From Ascarosepion bandense (Eukaryota; Mollusca; Cephalopoda; Sepiida; Sepiidae): a stretch of DNA of 64,000 nucleotides. Location of the stretch: the NCBI GenBank assembly GCA_037127315.1, contig JBBBDQ010001269.1, positions 1,502,501-1,566,500 of the forward strand. Reading direction: 5' to 3'. Shown piece by piece: positions 1-10,630 of the stretch. The translations under genes and the position numbers were made by a program. The stretch's first letter is position 1; every line of letters begins with the position of its first letter. The notes beneath the pieces are model-generated. The model had not been told where the DNA came from, did not search any database, and saw nothing but the letters and a program-made list of their open reading frames with translations.

Positions 1-80
1 CTGTATACATTTATGTAACCCCCTGCACATCAGTGGCGTTTCCGCCTTGCTCGGGGTGAAATGATTAAAAATATATATAT
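1..80 (+). mobile_element. 3' tail of jockey-like LINE, cut by window edge
   Basis: The first bases match, in reverse complement, the last ~70 bases of the minus-strand LINE ending near 1021: an ACCCCCTGCACATCAGTGG block, then GCCTTGCTCGGGGTGAAATGATTAAAAA, then (AT)n. This is the family's 3' untranslated tail. Only the end is in the window. Confidence 0.85.
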
Positions 81-97
81 ATATATATATAATTGAT

Positions 98-205
98 TGA
101 TTGATTGTTTAATACTTACTTTTTGGTCCCAATAGTCTTAGATCAGGACACATTTGTATTAAAAAGTGTTCGATACAAATATATTGTAGAACTTTCTCTC
201 TGACG
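98..205 (+). repeat. AT-tract-associated repeat, family C, truncated
   Basis: It follows an (AT)n tract and contains AAAGTGTTCGATAC at 163-176. That block recurs beside AT tracts across the window. It resembles the left part of the foldback element near 36.05-36.34 kb, but no ribozyme core is present here. Confidence 0.55.
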
Positions 206-214
206 GGACGTGCG

Positions 215-681
215 CCACCTATTTTTCTTCTACAGATATTTTCATGGCTTCTGCTTTGACGAGCTTAGCTCACTGTTAGCCTCTCCACAAGAATTTACTC
301 GTTAAATCAACCAAATGCATCCGTCAATTCTACTCCAGAGCTTCTTTTCTCGCGCTTCCCGTCTATAAGACTTCCTTTCATATACTTGCTTCTTGGATGG
401 CTAGAATCTCCAAGAAATTAAATGCAATTGAGATCTCTCATCCACTCGACTCAAGTCCTTCTCTTGTCTTTTTACCGTCACCACATGTATCTTGTTCTTT
501 TTCTATTTCTCACTTTACCCTGACAACAATCTTCACACTGGTATTCCCATCCATCTCTTGCCCTTTCTCTGAAACCCCCTGTAACGGGTTTGTATTTCAC
601 TTCGCTATCCTCTTCCTTACGCTTTAACTCTTCTCTTATGTAGCCTCCTGCGCTCCATTTGCGTTACCGCGTTGCTTTGGG

Positions 682-690
<9 letters not shown>
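215..690 (+). pseudogene. 3' fragment of jockey-like LINE
   Basis: The reading frames are broken but recognisable from other copies: the C-terminal stretch (YKYFHGF, then RLWNSLP-like text) followed by the pyrimidine-rich 3' UTR and a tail ending near GCGTTGCTTTGGGTT before (AT)n. The 76-residue open frame at 397-627 lies in the UTR and is not a gene. It is severely 5'-truncated, as is typical of target-primed reverse transcription. Confidence 0.75.
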
Positions 691-723
<33 letters not shown>

Positions 724-1015
724 GTGATCAAGAAACGAAGAAAATATTAACATTTTTGCCAGAGAGGTTACAAGGACGTTAACACACAAAAATCCACCGC
801 TTGTAACTTCTCTGAAGATGGATCATGTAAGAACAAACTTAATTAAAATTTATCCAACTTAATAAAAAGTTATCCTAATGTTGGAGAATTTTTGTCTTTA
901 TTTTCAACTGGAATTAAAGCCAAAATACGCTCTTTAGATCGGCTTTTGATTAAACATAATAGACATTCATTTTCTCTTATATTTAACAGTATATATTTAG
1001 AAAAATATATATATA
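681..1015. other. AT tract and unassigned spacer
   Basis: An (AT)n tract at about 682-718 is followed by AT-rich sequence without a recognisable gene. A spaced inverted repeat (GTTACAAG near 768 and CTTGTAAC near 801) precedes CTGAAGA at about 813. It vaguely recalls the hammerhead-like repeats described elsewhere but lacks the GAAA side. Confidence 0.4.
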
Positions 1016-1213
1016 TATATATTTTTTTTTAATCATTTCACCCCGAGCAAGGCGGAAACGCCACTGATGTGCAGGGGGTTACATAAATGTAAAAAGATTA
1101 ATTCGAAAAGAGTGAAGAGTACAAACTAGTTAGAAAGGAACAATAGAAAGCAGGTGCGATGACAGATACATAGGTGGAGAGAAAGGGAAGGTTATACAGG
1201 GGTGGGGAGAGAG

Positions 1214-1886
1214 CTAGAGTCCAGTTGTTAGTAGATGAGTATTGACTTTGCATTTAAATTTCTGGAGGTTGTAGCCGTCAGAAAAGCAAGAATACGGGAG
1301 CGAGTTCCACAGGCGGGAAGTGCGAGAGAAGAAGCTGAAGGAGTAGAATTGTCGTCTGCATTTGGCTAACCTGACTGTGAATGGGTGGGACCCACTTGCC
1401 AGTCTGGTTGCACGAGTAAACACCTGTTGAGGAGGCATCAGTGACTTAAGCTCGTCCGAGCAGAAGCCATGAAAGTATTTATAGAACAGACAAAGGGTGG
1501 CCACATTTCAACGATGGGGAAGTGGCTGCAGTCGAGTCGCCAGATCAGTACCTATCACATTACAGACTCTCCTTTGGAGCTTGTCCAGAACACTGAGGAG
1601 AACGGCAGGGGCACCTGACCATAAATGGCAGCAATACTCCATGCACGGTCGGATGGTTGACTTGTATATATGCAGGATGGATTCAGGTGGAAAAAAACAT
1701 CCTGGATCGACATAGTGACCCAACCTTCTTAGCAGTAGATTTTGCTATGGATTCAATATAGTGGTTCCATTTGAGGTCTGAGGACAGGGTAAGTCCGAGG
1801 AGGTGTGGTGTATTACTGTCAGGGAGAATCACTTGGTCCATGCTTATGGGAGACAGGAGAGGTTGCCTGTAATGGTTGACAGACAA
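1214..1886 (-). pseudogene. LINE C-terminal region, frameshifted
   Basis: Three minus-strand frames (1683-1886, 1508-1723, 1214-1504) cover the segment after the RT: LLGLTLSSDLKWNHYIESI, YKSTIRPCMEYCCHLWSGAP, LDKLQRRVCNVIGTDLA, LFYKYFHGFCSDELKSL and SRLWNSLPYSCF. This tract is conserved in all jockey-like copies in the window and marks 5'-truncated fragments. At least two frameshifts separate the pieces. Confidence 0.8.
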
Positions 1887-1921
1887 CAGCGCTTGGTCTT
1901 AGATGAATTGAAGTTGACAAG

Positions 1922-3286
1922 TCACTTCTTGCCACAGTTCACCACAGAGTGTAGATCCCGCTCAAGGTCAGCAGCGAGATTATATCTGTCCGCCATGACA
2001 GGTTTCTTACTGGAGCGGGAGTATATTGTAGTGTCATCTGCGTAGATGCCTACTTGGGACTTGATCTCATATGGGAGGTCGTTGATGAAAATAAGGAAGA
2101 GCGTCGGGCCCAGGATAGAGCCCTGTGGGACACCAGCATTCGTGCTGTAGGACGAAGAGGCACGCCCATTCAGAACGACCTTCATTTTGCGGTTATTTAA
2201 GAAAGATTGGATTAGGTCAAGCAGGCGACCGGTAATACCATAACCGGTTAGTTTGCATAGGAGGCCAGAGTGTCAAGCCCTGTCGAAAGCCTTGGAGATG
2301 CCCAGAGCCACCGCATGAGCCTCGTCAGACTCATCAAGGGCTTGTAGCATGTACTCCGTTACGGTTATTAGCAGGTCGGCCGTGGACCTGGCAAAGCGGA
2401 ATCCATATTGCCTGTCGGAGAACAGTTTGTGGGCGGTGAGATGATGAACTATTTCAGCATTGATTATAGCCTCGAATACTTTCCCGAATATCGGTAGAAG
2501 ACTGATAGGGTGATAGTTGGATGGGTCCGAGGGTTCACCACAATTCTTAAATACAGGAACGACTGAAGAGAATTTCCAGCATGCAGGAAAGCAGGAAGCA
2601 GAAAGGCAGTAGTTAAATAGTTTAGAGAGGACAGGGGAAAGTTCAGCAGCACACCCATTAAGGACTATCACCGGGATCCCATCGTCTCCACACGCCTTAT
2701 GGGGGTCGAGTTTTGAAATTACTCTGGATACTACTGTCGGGGTAATATATACATCGTGCAGTTTGGCCTCAGTTCTAATATGGAAGTCGGGTGGGTGTAC
2801 TCCGGACGAGTCGAATGTGGAGTTGCATGAGAATCTGTGGGCAAAGCACTCAGCTTTGTCCGCAGATGACGTGAGAACCTCAAATCCATGGATTAAAGGA
2901 GGTATTGAGGATTTCCTATTGTTGAACACTCGTTTACAAATCCTCCAATAGTCCTTGGAGCCGAACTTGCGGTCAGCTATGTGCTGTCTCATTCTCTCAG
3001 CAAACAACTGTTTGGCGTCATTTAGGGTTCTCCTGCACTCATTGCGAGCAGATGTGAACAGGCGCCTATTTTGATCAGTTGGCTGTCTCCGGAATAGACG
3101 GAAGTAATGGTTCCTGTGGGCAATGGCGGCTGAGCAGGCCGGAGAGAACCACGGAGAGGAATGAGGTTTTAGGCAATACTTCCTGGTGGGTATGAAGGCA
3201 TCAATGCAGGCTTTCACCCATGACGAGACCTCAGAGGCACATTCATCAACTGATAGGGACGTCGCAGAGGAAATCGCGAAAGGCAT
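1922..3286 (-). pseudogene. LINE reverse transcriptase domain with one in-frame TGA
   Basis: The frame 2273-3286 and the continuation 2185-1922 are in register and separated by a TGA at 2273-2275, where sibling copies read Trp (DRVWHAGLL). Visible RT motifs in order are YHPISLLPIFGKVFE, RQYGFRFARSTADLL, GISKAFDR (first catalytic Asp), NAGVPQGSILGPTLF and YADDTT (catalytic Asp pair). Apart from the stop the catalytic residues are present. A frameshift follows near 1900-1920, before the C-terminal region. Confidence 0.85.
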
Positions 3287-3451
3287 CCCAGTCAGCTTTT
3301 TGGTAGAGGTAGGAGGTCCTATAAGTAGGGGGCTTCTGGTGGGAGTGAGATTGGAAAGAAATACTGAGAGAGACTACAGCGTGATCGGAGTTGCCGAGAA
3401 AACAAAGCTGCGAGATTTGACAGGCGTCATGCGCAGAGGTGAAACATATAT

Positions 3452-4220
3452 CTAGCAGTGAGGAATGACCCGAGGGAGTGCTTGGGAAGCGAGTGGGGAT
3501 TGGTGCGTAAGGGACTGGGAAATAGCAAAGTTCATGGCGTGAATGTCCGCCGGATCAGTAACGGTGTTTTCAAGCCACTCAGAGTGATGGGCATTGAGGT
3601 CTCCAAATATAAATATGTGGGCGAATGGGTGATAGGAAATAGCCTTATCTATGTCGGCAGCAATGCTATCTAGTAGGGAGCAGTCAGGAGAGGAGGGAGA
3701 ACGGTAAAGAAAGAATAGGTAACTAACCGAACTGAGGAGAGACAGGTGGAGACATATGTATTGGTGGTCAGTAGATTCAAGTGAAGTCACCCAGAGCTAT
3801 GGGGAGGTGTTCGCTGACATAAACACCCAGCCCATGCATGTGGACAGTGGAATCCTTCCTTAAAAGGGGAAGATAACCAGGGATGAAGAGGTCAGAGGAG
3901 GGAATAGCTGAGTTGAGGTTAGTTTCGCAGAGCGCAAGAATGTCAGGGGACTTTTCATGCAAGAACGCTTCTACACTAGGAAAGTTAGTACGAATGCCTC
4001 GGATATTAGTGAAGGAGAGTTTAATGGGTTTAGGTGGTTTGGATTTAACTGGTTTAGGGTAATTTCTGATTTGTTTAGTCATGATTCTGTTTGTAGAAAG
4101 GGACCTAGGGTAGAGGATACAGGCGGTCATTATCCACGATCTTTGATGATAGGGAAACTGGCTAGGGCTGCAACAAGGTGTGGCCTCGGGGTTGCCCACC
4201 GAAAGCGCTTGCAGGGACAC
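3452..4220 (-). pseudogene. LINE apurinic/apyrimidinic-type endonuclease domain, frameshifted
   Basis: Two overlapping frames (3777-4220 and 3452-3790) together give the exonuclease-endonuclease-phosphatase fold of non-LTR elements. The first holds SFTNIRGIRTNF and PDILALCETNL, the strands carrying the metal-binding Asn and Glu. The second holds FIFGDLNAHHSEWL, with the conserved GDxNAH of the active site. The enzyme would nick target DNA to prime reverse transcription. A frameshift near 3780 and a stop at 3452 break it from the RT, so no active protein is expected. Confidence 0.8.
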
Positions 4221-4559
4221 CTATCCATGCGCGACATGGCACTACAAGAACCCCGATATTATACAACTGTTGATCAGAGCAGCCGCTCTTGAGGCTACGC
4301 AAGAGTTAGGGCTCCTAACTACCAGTCGGAAGCAGCAACCAGGAAACTGCCAACCCGGTACCCTCACAGTGATGAGCCGTTGCCACCAACCGGCCAGATC
4401 GCAGGAAACTCACGGAAGCACCAATACCAAGGTCTGAAGAGAGAGAAGAGAAAGCCGGAAACCACATCCTAAACAGGAAACAAGGGGCAAGCCTCTACTC
4501 CAGTTCAATAGACGTGGGAAAAGTATTGACCGGGCGATAGTGTGACCTATCTACTCCTA

Positions 4560-5045
4560 TTTAAAAAAAAAAACAAAAAAAAAACACACAAAACAAACTT
4601 CGAAAAGTGGAGAGTTAACTAAGTTTTAACTTAAAGTCCAAGTGAAGCATGAACAAAAAAAAAAACAAAAGAAAAATACAGATATAAGAAATAAATCGTA
4701 ATATACCTCACAGTTTAACACAGGAAATTTGAATTAACAAAGTTTCACTCTTCAATTCTTGCTTTTCCCAAAAATCAACATCAAGTTAAGCTGCTTGGTA
4801 AATATCGATTCAAAGAACAGACCATAGCAGGGAGGGGTAACAAGTGGCTGCTGATACCTTGGCCAGGATAGCTTCGCATAACAAAATAAATAAATAAATA
4901 AAAATCCCAAACTTTTTTTTTCCTAAATGAAGCATGAACGCCATAAAGGAAAAAAAAAAACGAAAAATACAGATATAAGAAATAAATCATAATATACCTC
5001 ACAGTTTAACACAGGAAATTTGAATTAAGAAAGTTTCACTTTTAT
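4560..5045. repeat. A-rich spacer with a ~105-bp direct duplication
   Basis: The block at about 4646-4750 (AAGCATGAAC, an A-run, ACAGATATAAGAAATAAATC, CCTCACAGTTTAACACAGG) recurs at about 4925-5040 with a few substitutions. Some 175 bp of unrelated sequence lie between them, including an (AAAT)n run. No gene is visible. Confidence 0.7.
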
Positions 5046-5065
5046 ACGTTTTTTGAAAATTTGTT

Positions 5066-5265
5066 TGCGTATATATATATATATATATGCATGATTAATG
5101 TGGAGAAGTTTATCACTTAACTGTGCAGAGTCATGCCGACTTTAAAATTTCATGACGACACCACTGGGATGTCGTCAATTTCCAGGGCTTTTTTCACAAA
5201 ATTTCCACACTAGTCCTACATTATTCTATGCTCCCAACTCTACCTCGGTATCGAGCACTTTACAA
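5066..5265. repeat. AT-tract-associated repeat with perfect 7-bp hairpin
   Basis: It follows (AT)n at about 5071-5088. GACGACA / TGTCGTC flank a short loop at about 5154-5177, and the arms extend into AAATT/AATTT. The end carries GTATCGAGCACTTT at 5248-5261, the block common to ribozyme-type repeats. Sequence near 5095-5125 resembles 61.20-61.24 kb, so it is a dispersed family. No intact hammerhead core was found. Confidence 0.5.
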
Positions 5266-5559
5266 AAAGACCGACTTGCCAAATTAATTTTTCTCAGTAA
5301 ACCACTGACAAAACATCAATCTTCGGATTAGCTCTGAATTTTGTATAATGGCATATCAACTTCTGTGGGTTATTAAATACCAAAAAAGGCGGTTTTAAAG
5401 GCATTTTTAATGCACATTTATAATGTTAAGGTTGATTTAGTCAGATTTTAATAAAAATATTTGTTTTCATTTTTTCCTTTGAAAATTTAAAATGTTTTTC
5501 TAAATTTGTATTAAAAATGTTTTGCTGACAATATTTTTTATTCTTCAAGTAAAAATGTT

Positions 5560-5755
5560 TTCTTCAATAATGTTTTCTTCAATAATGTTTTCTTCAATAA
5601 TGTTTTCTTCAAAAAATGTTTTCTTCAAAATATGTTTTCTTCAATAATGTTTTCTTCAATAATGTTTTCTTCAAAAAATGTTTTCTTCAAAAAATGTTTT
5701 CTTCAATAATGTTTTCTTCAAAAAATGTTTTATTCAAAAAATGTATTGTTGATAA
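5560..5755. repeat. Minisatellite, ~14-bp unit (about 12 copies)
   Basis: There are tandem copies of ATGTTTTCTTCAATA, alternating with a variant whose end is AAAAA. Spacing is 14-15 bp. There is no coding potential. Confidence 0.95.
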
Positions 5756-5849
5756 TATTTTTCGTTAAAATGTTTATTTTTCTATGAAAAATTTTAGGTA
5801 TATATTTTTATAAAAGATTATTTTTATACTTTCGTAGTGATTTGACCCC

Positions 5850-6045
5850 AATTTGGTTGTTAACTATTTGCCCATAACTGGATAACGGGTGCTACCAGTC
5901 CGGGTCAGGGTGGATCTTAGAACAACAGCAAATAAGAGGTGGTTCCATGCCCCTCACAACCTCTCAATAAGAGGTCTTGCTGCCGGATGAAGTTTACCGT
6001 CATGCCCAGGACTAATCTTTAGACTAAGCATAATCACATCACAAC
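5850..6045. repeat. Dispersed repeat J, copy 1
   Basis: It shares an ordered set of short blocks with 31.15-31.46 kb: CCAATTT..., GTGG-ATCTTA, CAACAGCAA, CCTCTC, then GATGA-GTTTA-CGTCAT. The similarity is old and gapped. The class is unknown; a tRNA-less SINE or an old DNA element are both possible. Confidence 0.35.
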
Positions 6046-6084
6046 ACTATATATATATATATGTATATATATATAAAGGAAAAC

Positions 6085-6310
6085 TCAACACGTCATTTAA
6101 ATTGGTTATAAATTATAATTCATTTCAATGAGCTTAATTAGCTCATTTCATCAAACCACAGAATATTCCTTCCATTTGGCACAAAAGATTTTGCCAGACA
6201 AAATTTTTGTACTAAATGGTAGGAGAAATTTGTGGTCTGATGAAATGAGCTAATTAAGCTCATTGAAATGAATTATAATTTATAACCAATTTAAATAGCA
6301 TCTTTAATTT
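6085..6310. repeat. Foldback element with divergent hammerhead motifs
   Basis: The left arm (about 6095-6162) is an imperfect reverse complement of the right arm (about 6230-6300) around a ~65-bp spacer. It starts beside (AT)n at 6050-6074. Each arm carries a hammerhead core reading outward; the right arm is canonical, while the left has TTGATGA instead of CTGATGA. Confidence 0.8.
6226..6292 (+). ncRNA. Type I hammerhead ribozyme candidate
   Basis: The core CTGATGA is at 6237-6243. Stem II is AATGAGC (6244-6250) with GCTCATT (6258-6264), and GAAA is at 6265-6268. Stem III is ATGAA with TTTAT around a TTATAA loop. The cleavage triplet ATA ends at 6284. Stem I is GGT (6234-6236) with ACC (6285-6287), then after a bulge AAATT (6226-6230) with AATTT (6288-6292). 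All core nucleotides of the hammerhead consensus are present. AUA is a permitted but less common NUH triplet. Confidence 0.7.
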
Positions 6311-6429
6311 TCTTTTATAAATATCATATTGCTCTGAATAGCATCCATTGAGCTCTCTATATAGATATAACACTTAATATCTTATATTAAGTTAATCTTG
6401 TGGATAATCCTCACCGTTTATGGACTGGA

Positions 6430-6507
6430 CATCTATACATACATATACACACACACACGCACACACACACACACACACACACACGCACGCACGCACACAC
6501 ACACACG

Positions 6508-6550
<43 letters not shown>
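6430..6550. repeat. (CA)n/(AT)n compound microsatellite
   Basis: There are CA repeats at about 6448-6522 with CG interruptions, then pure AT to 6550. The His/Thr open frame across it is a translation of the repeat. Confidence 0.98.
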
Positions 6551-6742
6551 TGATTATTTAATTACTTATTTTTTCGTCATAATAAAACTAGACCAGTATA
6601 CAGTTGTATTTAAAAGTATTAAATGCAATTATATTTTAGAACTTTTGAATATTCTTCATTTGTAAACGAGTTATTACGTGCCCTAGGTTTCTACCATGTG
6701 GTATCTTCAAGCGATTTGCTTGTATATATATATATATATATA
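6551..6742 (-). repeat. Family C repeat with degenerate hammerhead
   Basis: On the minus strand at about 6674-6716 there is CGC, TTGAAGA (core C changed to T), a perfect stem II TACCA/TGGTA, GAAA and CC-TA-GG, but the expected GTA cleavage triplet is GCA. The element is enclosed by AT tracts (6523-6550 and 6724-6742). It shares its body with 98-205, 36.05-36.34 and 49.57-49.76 kb. Confidence 0.6.
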
Positions 6743-7119
6743 AGTTTCTTTAATAATGAAAAGATGCAGCGTTTAAGTTTTTCATTAAATTGTCTTCTAT
6801 TATTTTAGTCATTATCAAGAATGCTTTTATTTTTACCTCACCTATTGTTTGAATTTTTTAAGTATGCATCTACAGTTCTCGGAATGTTTCAGTACGTTTT
6901 ATTGCACGGTCACAATATACTGACCGTGTTTATAAATTTGTCCTCGTTGATAATGCCAAAAAGAATAACCGAAAGCGCTCGGATATGCAGAACATTCAGA
7001 CAATTTCTAGATAATTTATATCCAGAAAAGAAATATAACTTTAACCAAAAAAAAAAAAAAAAAAAATGGTGCCTAAGATGTTTCAAATGTTTTTACCCAA
7101 TTTTAGGGCGCTCATAACA

Positions 7120-8105
7120 GATATGCTGTCACTAAAAAAATACGAAAAAAATTAATAAAGCAATTTCACCGCTTTATCTTCCCTGTCATTTTTAATGGAA
7201 CTCGTATAAAAGAAAGGTTACTACCGAAATAAAGAATTGCATACATGTGTGTGTATGTGCTAATGAATTTTTATTTGTATCTCGATATATTTTTGAAACG
7301 ATATTTTTAGTGGATACCCGTGTTTGAGTAGACGTTCTTTTTTTAAACAGTGTTATTTTCATGTACCAGCCTGAACTTTCGGGAAGACATAAAACAACGC
7401 GTCAAATTATAATATTCGAATCTGTGTCCCCCTTTATAGGAGAAACCACCGCATCAACAAATTTAAAGTACAAATGAGATATTTTTTCTTAAGCCATATC
7501 TGCTCATTTACATATTTGTAAACACTTTCCGAAATATAAATAATGCAATTGCTACAGATTTATAGATTCTTTTTTATTATTTTAACCTGACATACCTTTA
7601 TTTAAGAAAAATGATACATTTTGGAAACCGTATTTTTTTCATTTACAGCTGGGATTACGTAATCTGATACTTAAACTGAGAGTTTATGCAGCAGATTAGA
7701 CCTTTACTTACCAGAAGTAGAAGGGGCCTCGGTTTACAAAAGAGTTCTCTTCCTACGATGCGTCGTAACGCAAGTTTCCGTTTAAGTAGGAACATATCAG
7801 TGATATTCCGTGAATAAACACTGAGCGTCACTAACCTATGCTAACGTAGTAGTAAATTAATAATCTAGAACATGCCAACACATGTCTATGCTATATGGGT
7901 CTTAAGTACGATGTAAACAGCATTAGTAAAAAATAGTTCAAGAGATTGTGCCGTAACCACGAATTGCCGTAGAGATACTATTCGACCTCGACCTGCTGTG
8001 TCATCGGGGAAAGCCTTATGCGGTATTCAAATCAATTTCTTCGGCATTTCCATGAGGCCGAAATGGTTGGTTTTATATCACTTTCCTTTTCCGGGATAGA
8101 TAATC
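7120..8105. other. No feature recognised
   Basis: AT-rich, apparently single-copy sequence without an open frame of note. A plus-strand frame (6821-7117) just upstream runs into a poly(A) stretch at about 7047-7066 and has no recognisable motif. Confidence 0.5.
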
Positions 8106-8107
8106 TA

Positions 8108-8845
8108 AACTTATTTATAAATGGAACTTTGTCTGTGTGTGTGTCTGTGTGTGTGTGTGTGTCCGTTAACTATAGGCTCCGAAACGGCTGAACCGATTTT
8201 CTTGAAAATTTACACAGTTGTACTATAAGCGTCTGCCAGTGTCCTTAGCTAGGTTTTGTGTCGAGGTACCCCCGATAAATATTATGAAAATTGATAATCG
8301 AAAAAATCGGGTTATAGAAGAATTGGTCCGATTTTAATTAAATTTGATACACTCATATACAAAGATATAAGAAAACATATTCAGAAGTTTCAAGGCTGCA
8401 GTTCTTACAATAGTACAGAAAATCGATAATATATATATATATATATATATATAAAAGGCAAGATGTTTGTGTGTGTGTCTGCCTATCTGCCTGTATCTCT
8501 GTATTTTTTCCGACCTTTTATTTTAGTTTTTGCTTTGGGTTTGGCTCTAAGTAGGTATAATTGTAGTTCTTCGTCTCAGCCATGATACCATTTACTCAGA
8601 AGAATTATTTAGCCTTCAAAATTTAGTTTACGACAAAAAAAAAATTATTTGATATCGATGCCAGGAAATCAAAATTTGACTTACATCCATTCATTTTCCT
8701 TTCAGTCTACGGTTTCGCTTTAACTGGAAACAACTATTGCTTTTTAGCCTTTCGTGCGAACGTCCAAACAGTCTGAGCTCCAGGACCGTGGATTGGTTTT
8801 AAAGCTTTCATTATGCCCGAGCAACGCCGGGCTATACTGCTATTT
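8108..8845 (+). mobile_element. Helitron-like non-autonomous element, copy 1 (tentative)
   Basis: It shares its start (TATAAATGGAA, then a TG-rich run), middle (GAAACGGCTGAACCGATTTT, TTGTGTCGAGGTAC) and end (CCCGAGCAACGCCGGGCT, TACTGCTA) with 59.95-60.42 kb. A CCCG/CGGG hairpin followed by CTA near an AT target fits a Helitron 3' end. Many animal genomes hold similar GAAACGGCTGAACCGATT repeats. An internal (AT)n at about 8431-8452 is followed by a second start-like block (AAAGGCAAGATGTTTGTGTG). No helicase is present. Confidence 0.5.
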
Positions 8846-8849
8846 ATAA

Positions 8850-9215
8850 CATAGCTTATTAGCTCTATCTAACCACCTTGTTTCTTATCGGAGTTCACCT
8901 TCTCCTACATGAATTGCGTTTACCACGATAAAAGAAAAATGAAACTTTGATATTAACACATGCAGATCAAGTTGGATTACAACGTGATAGCGATAAAGAA
9001 ATATTCAGTGAGTCTGAAAATAATGAAAGCGAAAAATGTCATGTCTTCGAAAAAACAAGCATAACAGTGAACTCGAGAGCAGTATAGACTCTAAAAATAC
9101 GTGTTTAAGGAATACTCCTATAAAAGAAAATTACCATAATCTCTCACATCTAAACTATCTCTTTGTGTGGAAGACACTGAGAAGACAAAAGCTCCTATAA
9201 GAAGTATCAGGTCAA
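8850..9215. other. No feature recognised
   Basis: Unassigned spacer between the Helitron-like element and the next LINE fragment; no gene or repeat boundary seen. Confidence 0.4.
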
Positions 9216-9975
9216 GCAACAGAGAGTAAAACAGTACGCCTCCTTGGCCTCAAACTCTCACCGGACCTCAAGTGGAATGACTATATTGAATCCATTACTA
9301 AATCTGCTGCTATCAAAGTTGGTTCTCTGTGCAGGGCCCGGAAGTGTTTCCCGCCTGAGCCCATCCTGCACATCTATAAATCTACCATTGCGCTCGTTTA
9401 TTGAATACTGCTGCCACATCTGGTCGGGTTCTCCTGCTATTCCCTTCAGGGTTCTTGACAAAATACAACAAAGAATCTGTTATGTGATCTATGCCGACTT
9501 GGCAGCCCGGTTACAGCCACTCTCTCACCGGCGTGACGTGGCTTCCCTGTGCCTCTTCTATAAATACTTTTACGGCTTCTGCTCCGATTAACTTAGTTCA
9601 CTGGTGCCCACTAGCTATGAATTTGCAAGAGATTTTAGATTAGCAACTAGGTCCCACCATTTTACAGTGAAACTGATAAAATGTAACCACAATTTCTACT
9701 CTACAGCTTCTTTTTTTGCAATTCTCGCCTGTGAAATTCCCTTCCATATACTTGCTTCCCCGACAGCTACAATCTCCAGGTATATAAATGTAAGGTCAAT
9801 AGATATCTATCACACTAACTCGCGTCCATTCCCTTCCCATCTACCCAACCCATATCCGTCTATCAACATTCTTCCGACATTTCCTATAACTGACAACTCT
9901 TTCCCGTCACTTTCCCCCTGTAACCCTGCGAAATAGTTGCAGTGGAATACTGTGCTTGGAGTGAAATGATAAAAA
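9216..9975 (+). pseudogene. Jockey-like LINE, 5'-truncated 3' fragment
   Basis: Frames at 9244-9591 and 9604-9936 carry the C-terminal signature: KWNDYIESITKSAAIKVGSLC, a broken YKSTI..IEYCCHIWSGSP, LDKIQQRICYVI, LFYKYFYGFCSD. The tail ends in TGCTTGGAGTGAAATGATAAAAAA. Frameshifts occur near the IEYCC motif and near 9590. The copy begins inside the post-RT region. Confidence 0.8.
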
Positions 9976-10175
9976 AAGACTTGGATATTAAGTCATTAAG
10001 TGTATGAATATTATAGATATTACGCAGAAAGCATGTTTTCTTACCACTTTCCCCGAGTTAAAGAAAATTTGATTTGAAGAAAATTAGTTAATTAGATAAC
10101 TTAATGATTAAATAAAATAAAACAAAATTTAAAAAGTGTTTTTTTTTAAATACAGTGAAAAATACATTTGTTCGT
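9976..10175. other. AT-rich spacer
   Basis: No gene or named repeat seen. Confidence 0.4.
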
Positions 10176-10179
10176 TGGC

Positions 10180-10594
10180 CGCATTGGCACTTAGGATCGA
10201 TATCGATGGCATATTCTCATTTTCTGAATCAATCTAGACAGGGTTAAAAGAACCAGGCACTACTAGAGCCGGTGCGGAGGATTTCTGTAGAGTGTTAAAA
10301 TGGTTGCACCACAGGAACAAACGCCGACTATGAACTACGGTGTTCAGTTGTTCGGCTGGGTGTAAAAAGCAGTTTCAAAACTTAAGCCTATTTGTCATAG
10401 GTTCACAGCCGTCGAGTGGATGACAAATACCTGCTTCAACTTCTCGAGTTGGGAGTGGACTGCCAATCTTATGTAAGGTATGTAGTGAAATACCATATGC
10501 ATGTAAAAGTAATTTATTTTGTTTGGTTTGAGACACCCAGTGATCAATGCGTTTTTCCGTGTGATGATTTGCTCCACACATTTGAGGAAAATCG

Positions 10595-10600
<6 letters not shown>
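10180..10600. repeat. Duplicated block I, copy 1
   Basis: It shares colinear blocks with 11.09-11.64 kb: CATATTCTCATTT-CTGAA, TGTTCAG-GTT, GGTTCACAG, GAGTGGATGAC, CTGCTTCAACTTCTC, TCTTATGTAAGGT, GGTTTGAGACA-CCAGTGATC, GTGTGAT-AT-TGCTCCAC. Identity is moderate. A (GATA)n tract and a minus-strand SINE follow. Confidence 0.65.

Positions 10601-10629
<29 letters not shown>
10593..10629. repeat. (GATA)n microsatellite
   Basis: Nine tandem ATAG units lie between block I and the SINE 3' end. Confidence 0.97.

Positions 10630-10630
<1 letters not shown>

Larger units (their letters stand above)
1021..4560 (-). mobile_element. Nearly full-length jockey-like non-LTR retrotransposon (LINE), inactive
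   Basis: The domain order on the minus strand is a 5' UTR (about 4560-4230), an APE-type endonuclease, reverse transcriptase, a C-terminal region and a 3' tail ending in poly(T) on the plus strand at 1022-1030. It lacks LTRs. The reading frame is interrupted by at least two frameshifts and several stops, so it is not autonomous. This is the most complete of roughly a dozen copies here and serves as the reference for the others. The 5' UTR is shared with a short head-tail derivative at 16.2 and 44.1 kb. Jockey-like is inferred from the RT and C-terminal motifs; another jockey-superfamily clade is possible. Confidence 0.85.

Noticed and set aside
813..840. Hammerhead at CTGAAGATGGATC
   Set aside because: A GTTACAAG/CTTGTAAC helix exists, but the core after stem II reads AAGAAC and not GAAA, and there is no cleavage triplet.
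2763..3673. Plus-strand frames over the LINE
   Set aside because: The minus strand encodes RT and endonuclease motifs here; the plus frames are antisense.
5560..5755. CRISPR-like array
   Set aside because: Units are 14-15 bp without spacers; this is a minisatellite in a eukaryotic sequence.
6420..6665. His/Thr-rich open frame
   Set aside because: It is a translation of the (CA)n/(AT)n microsatellite. The same applies to similar fr frames at 16847, 22361, 51237, 53047 and 61435.
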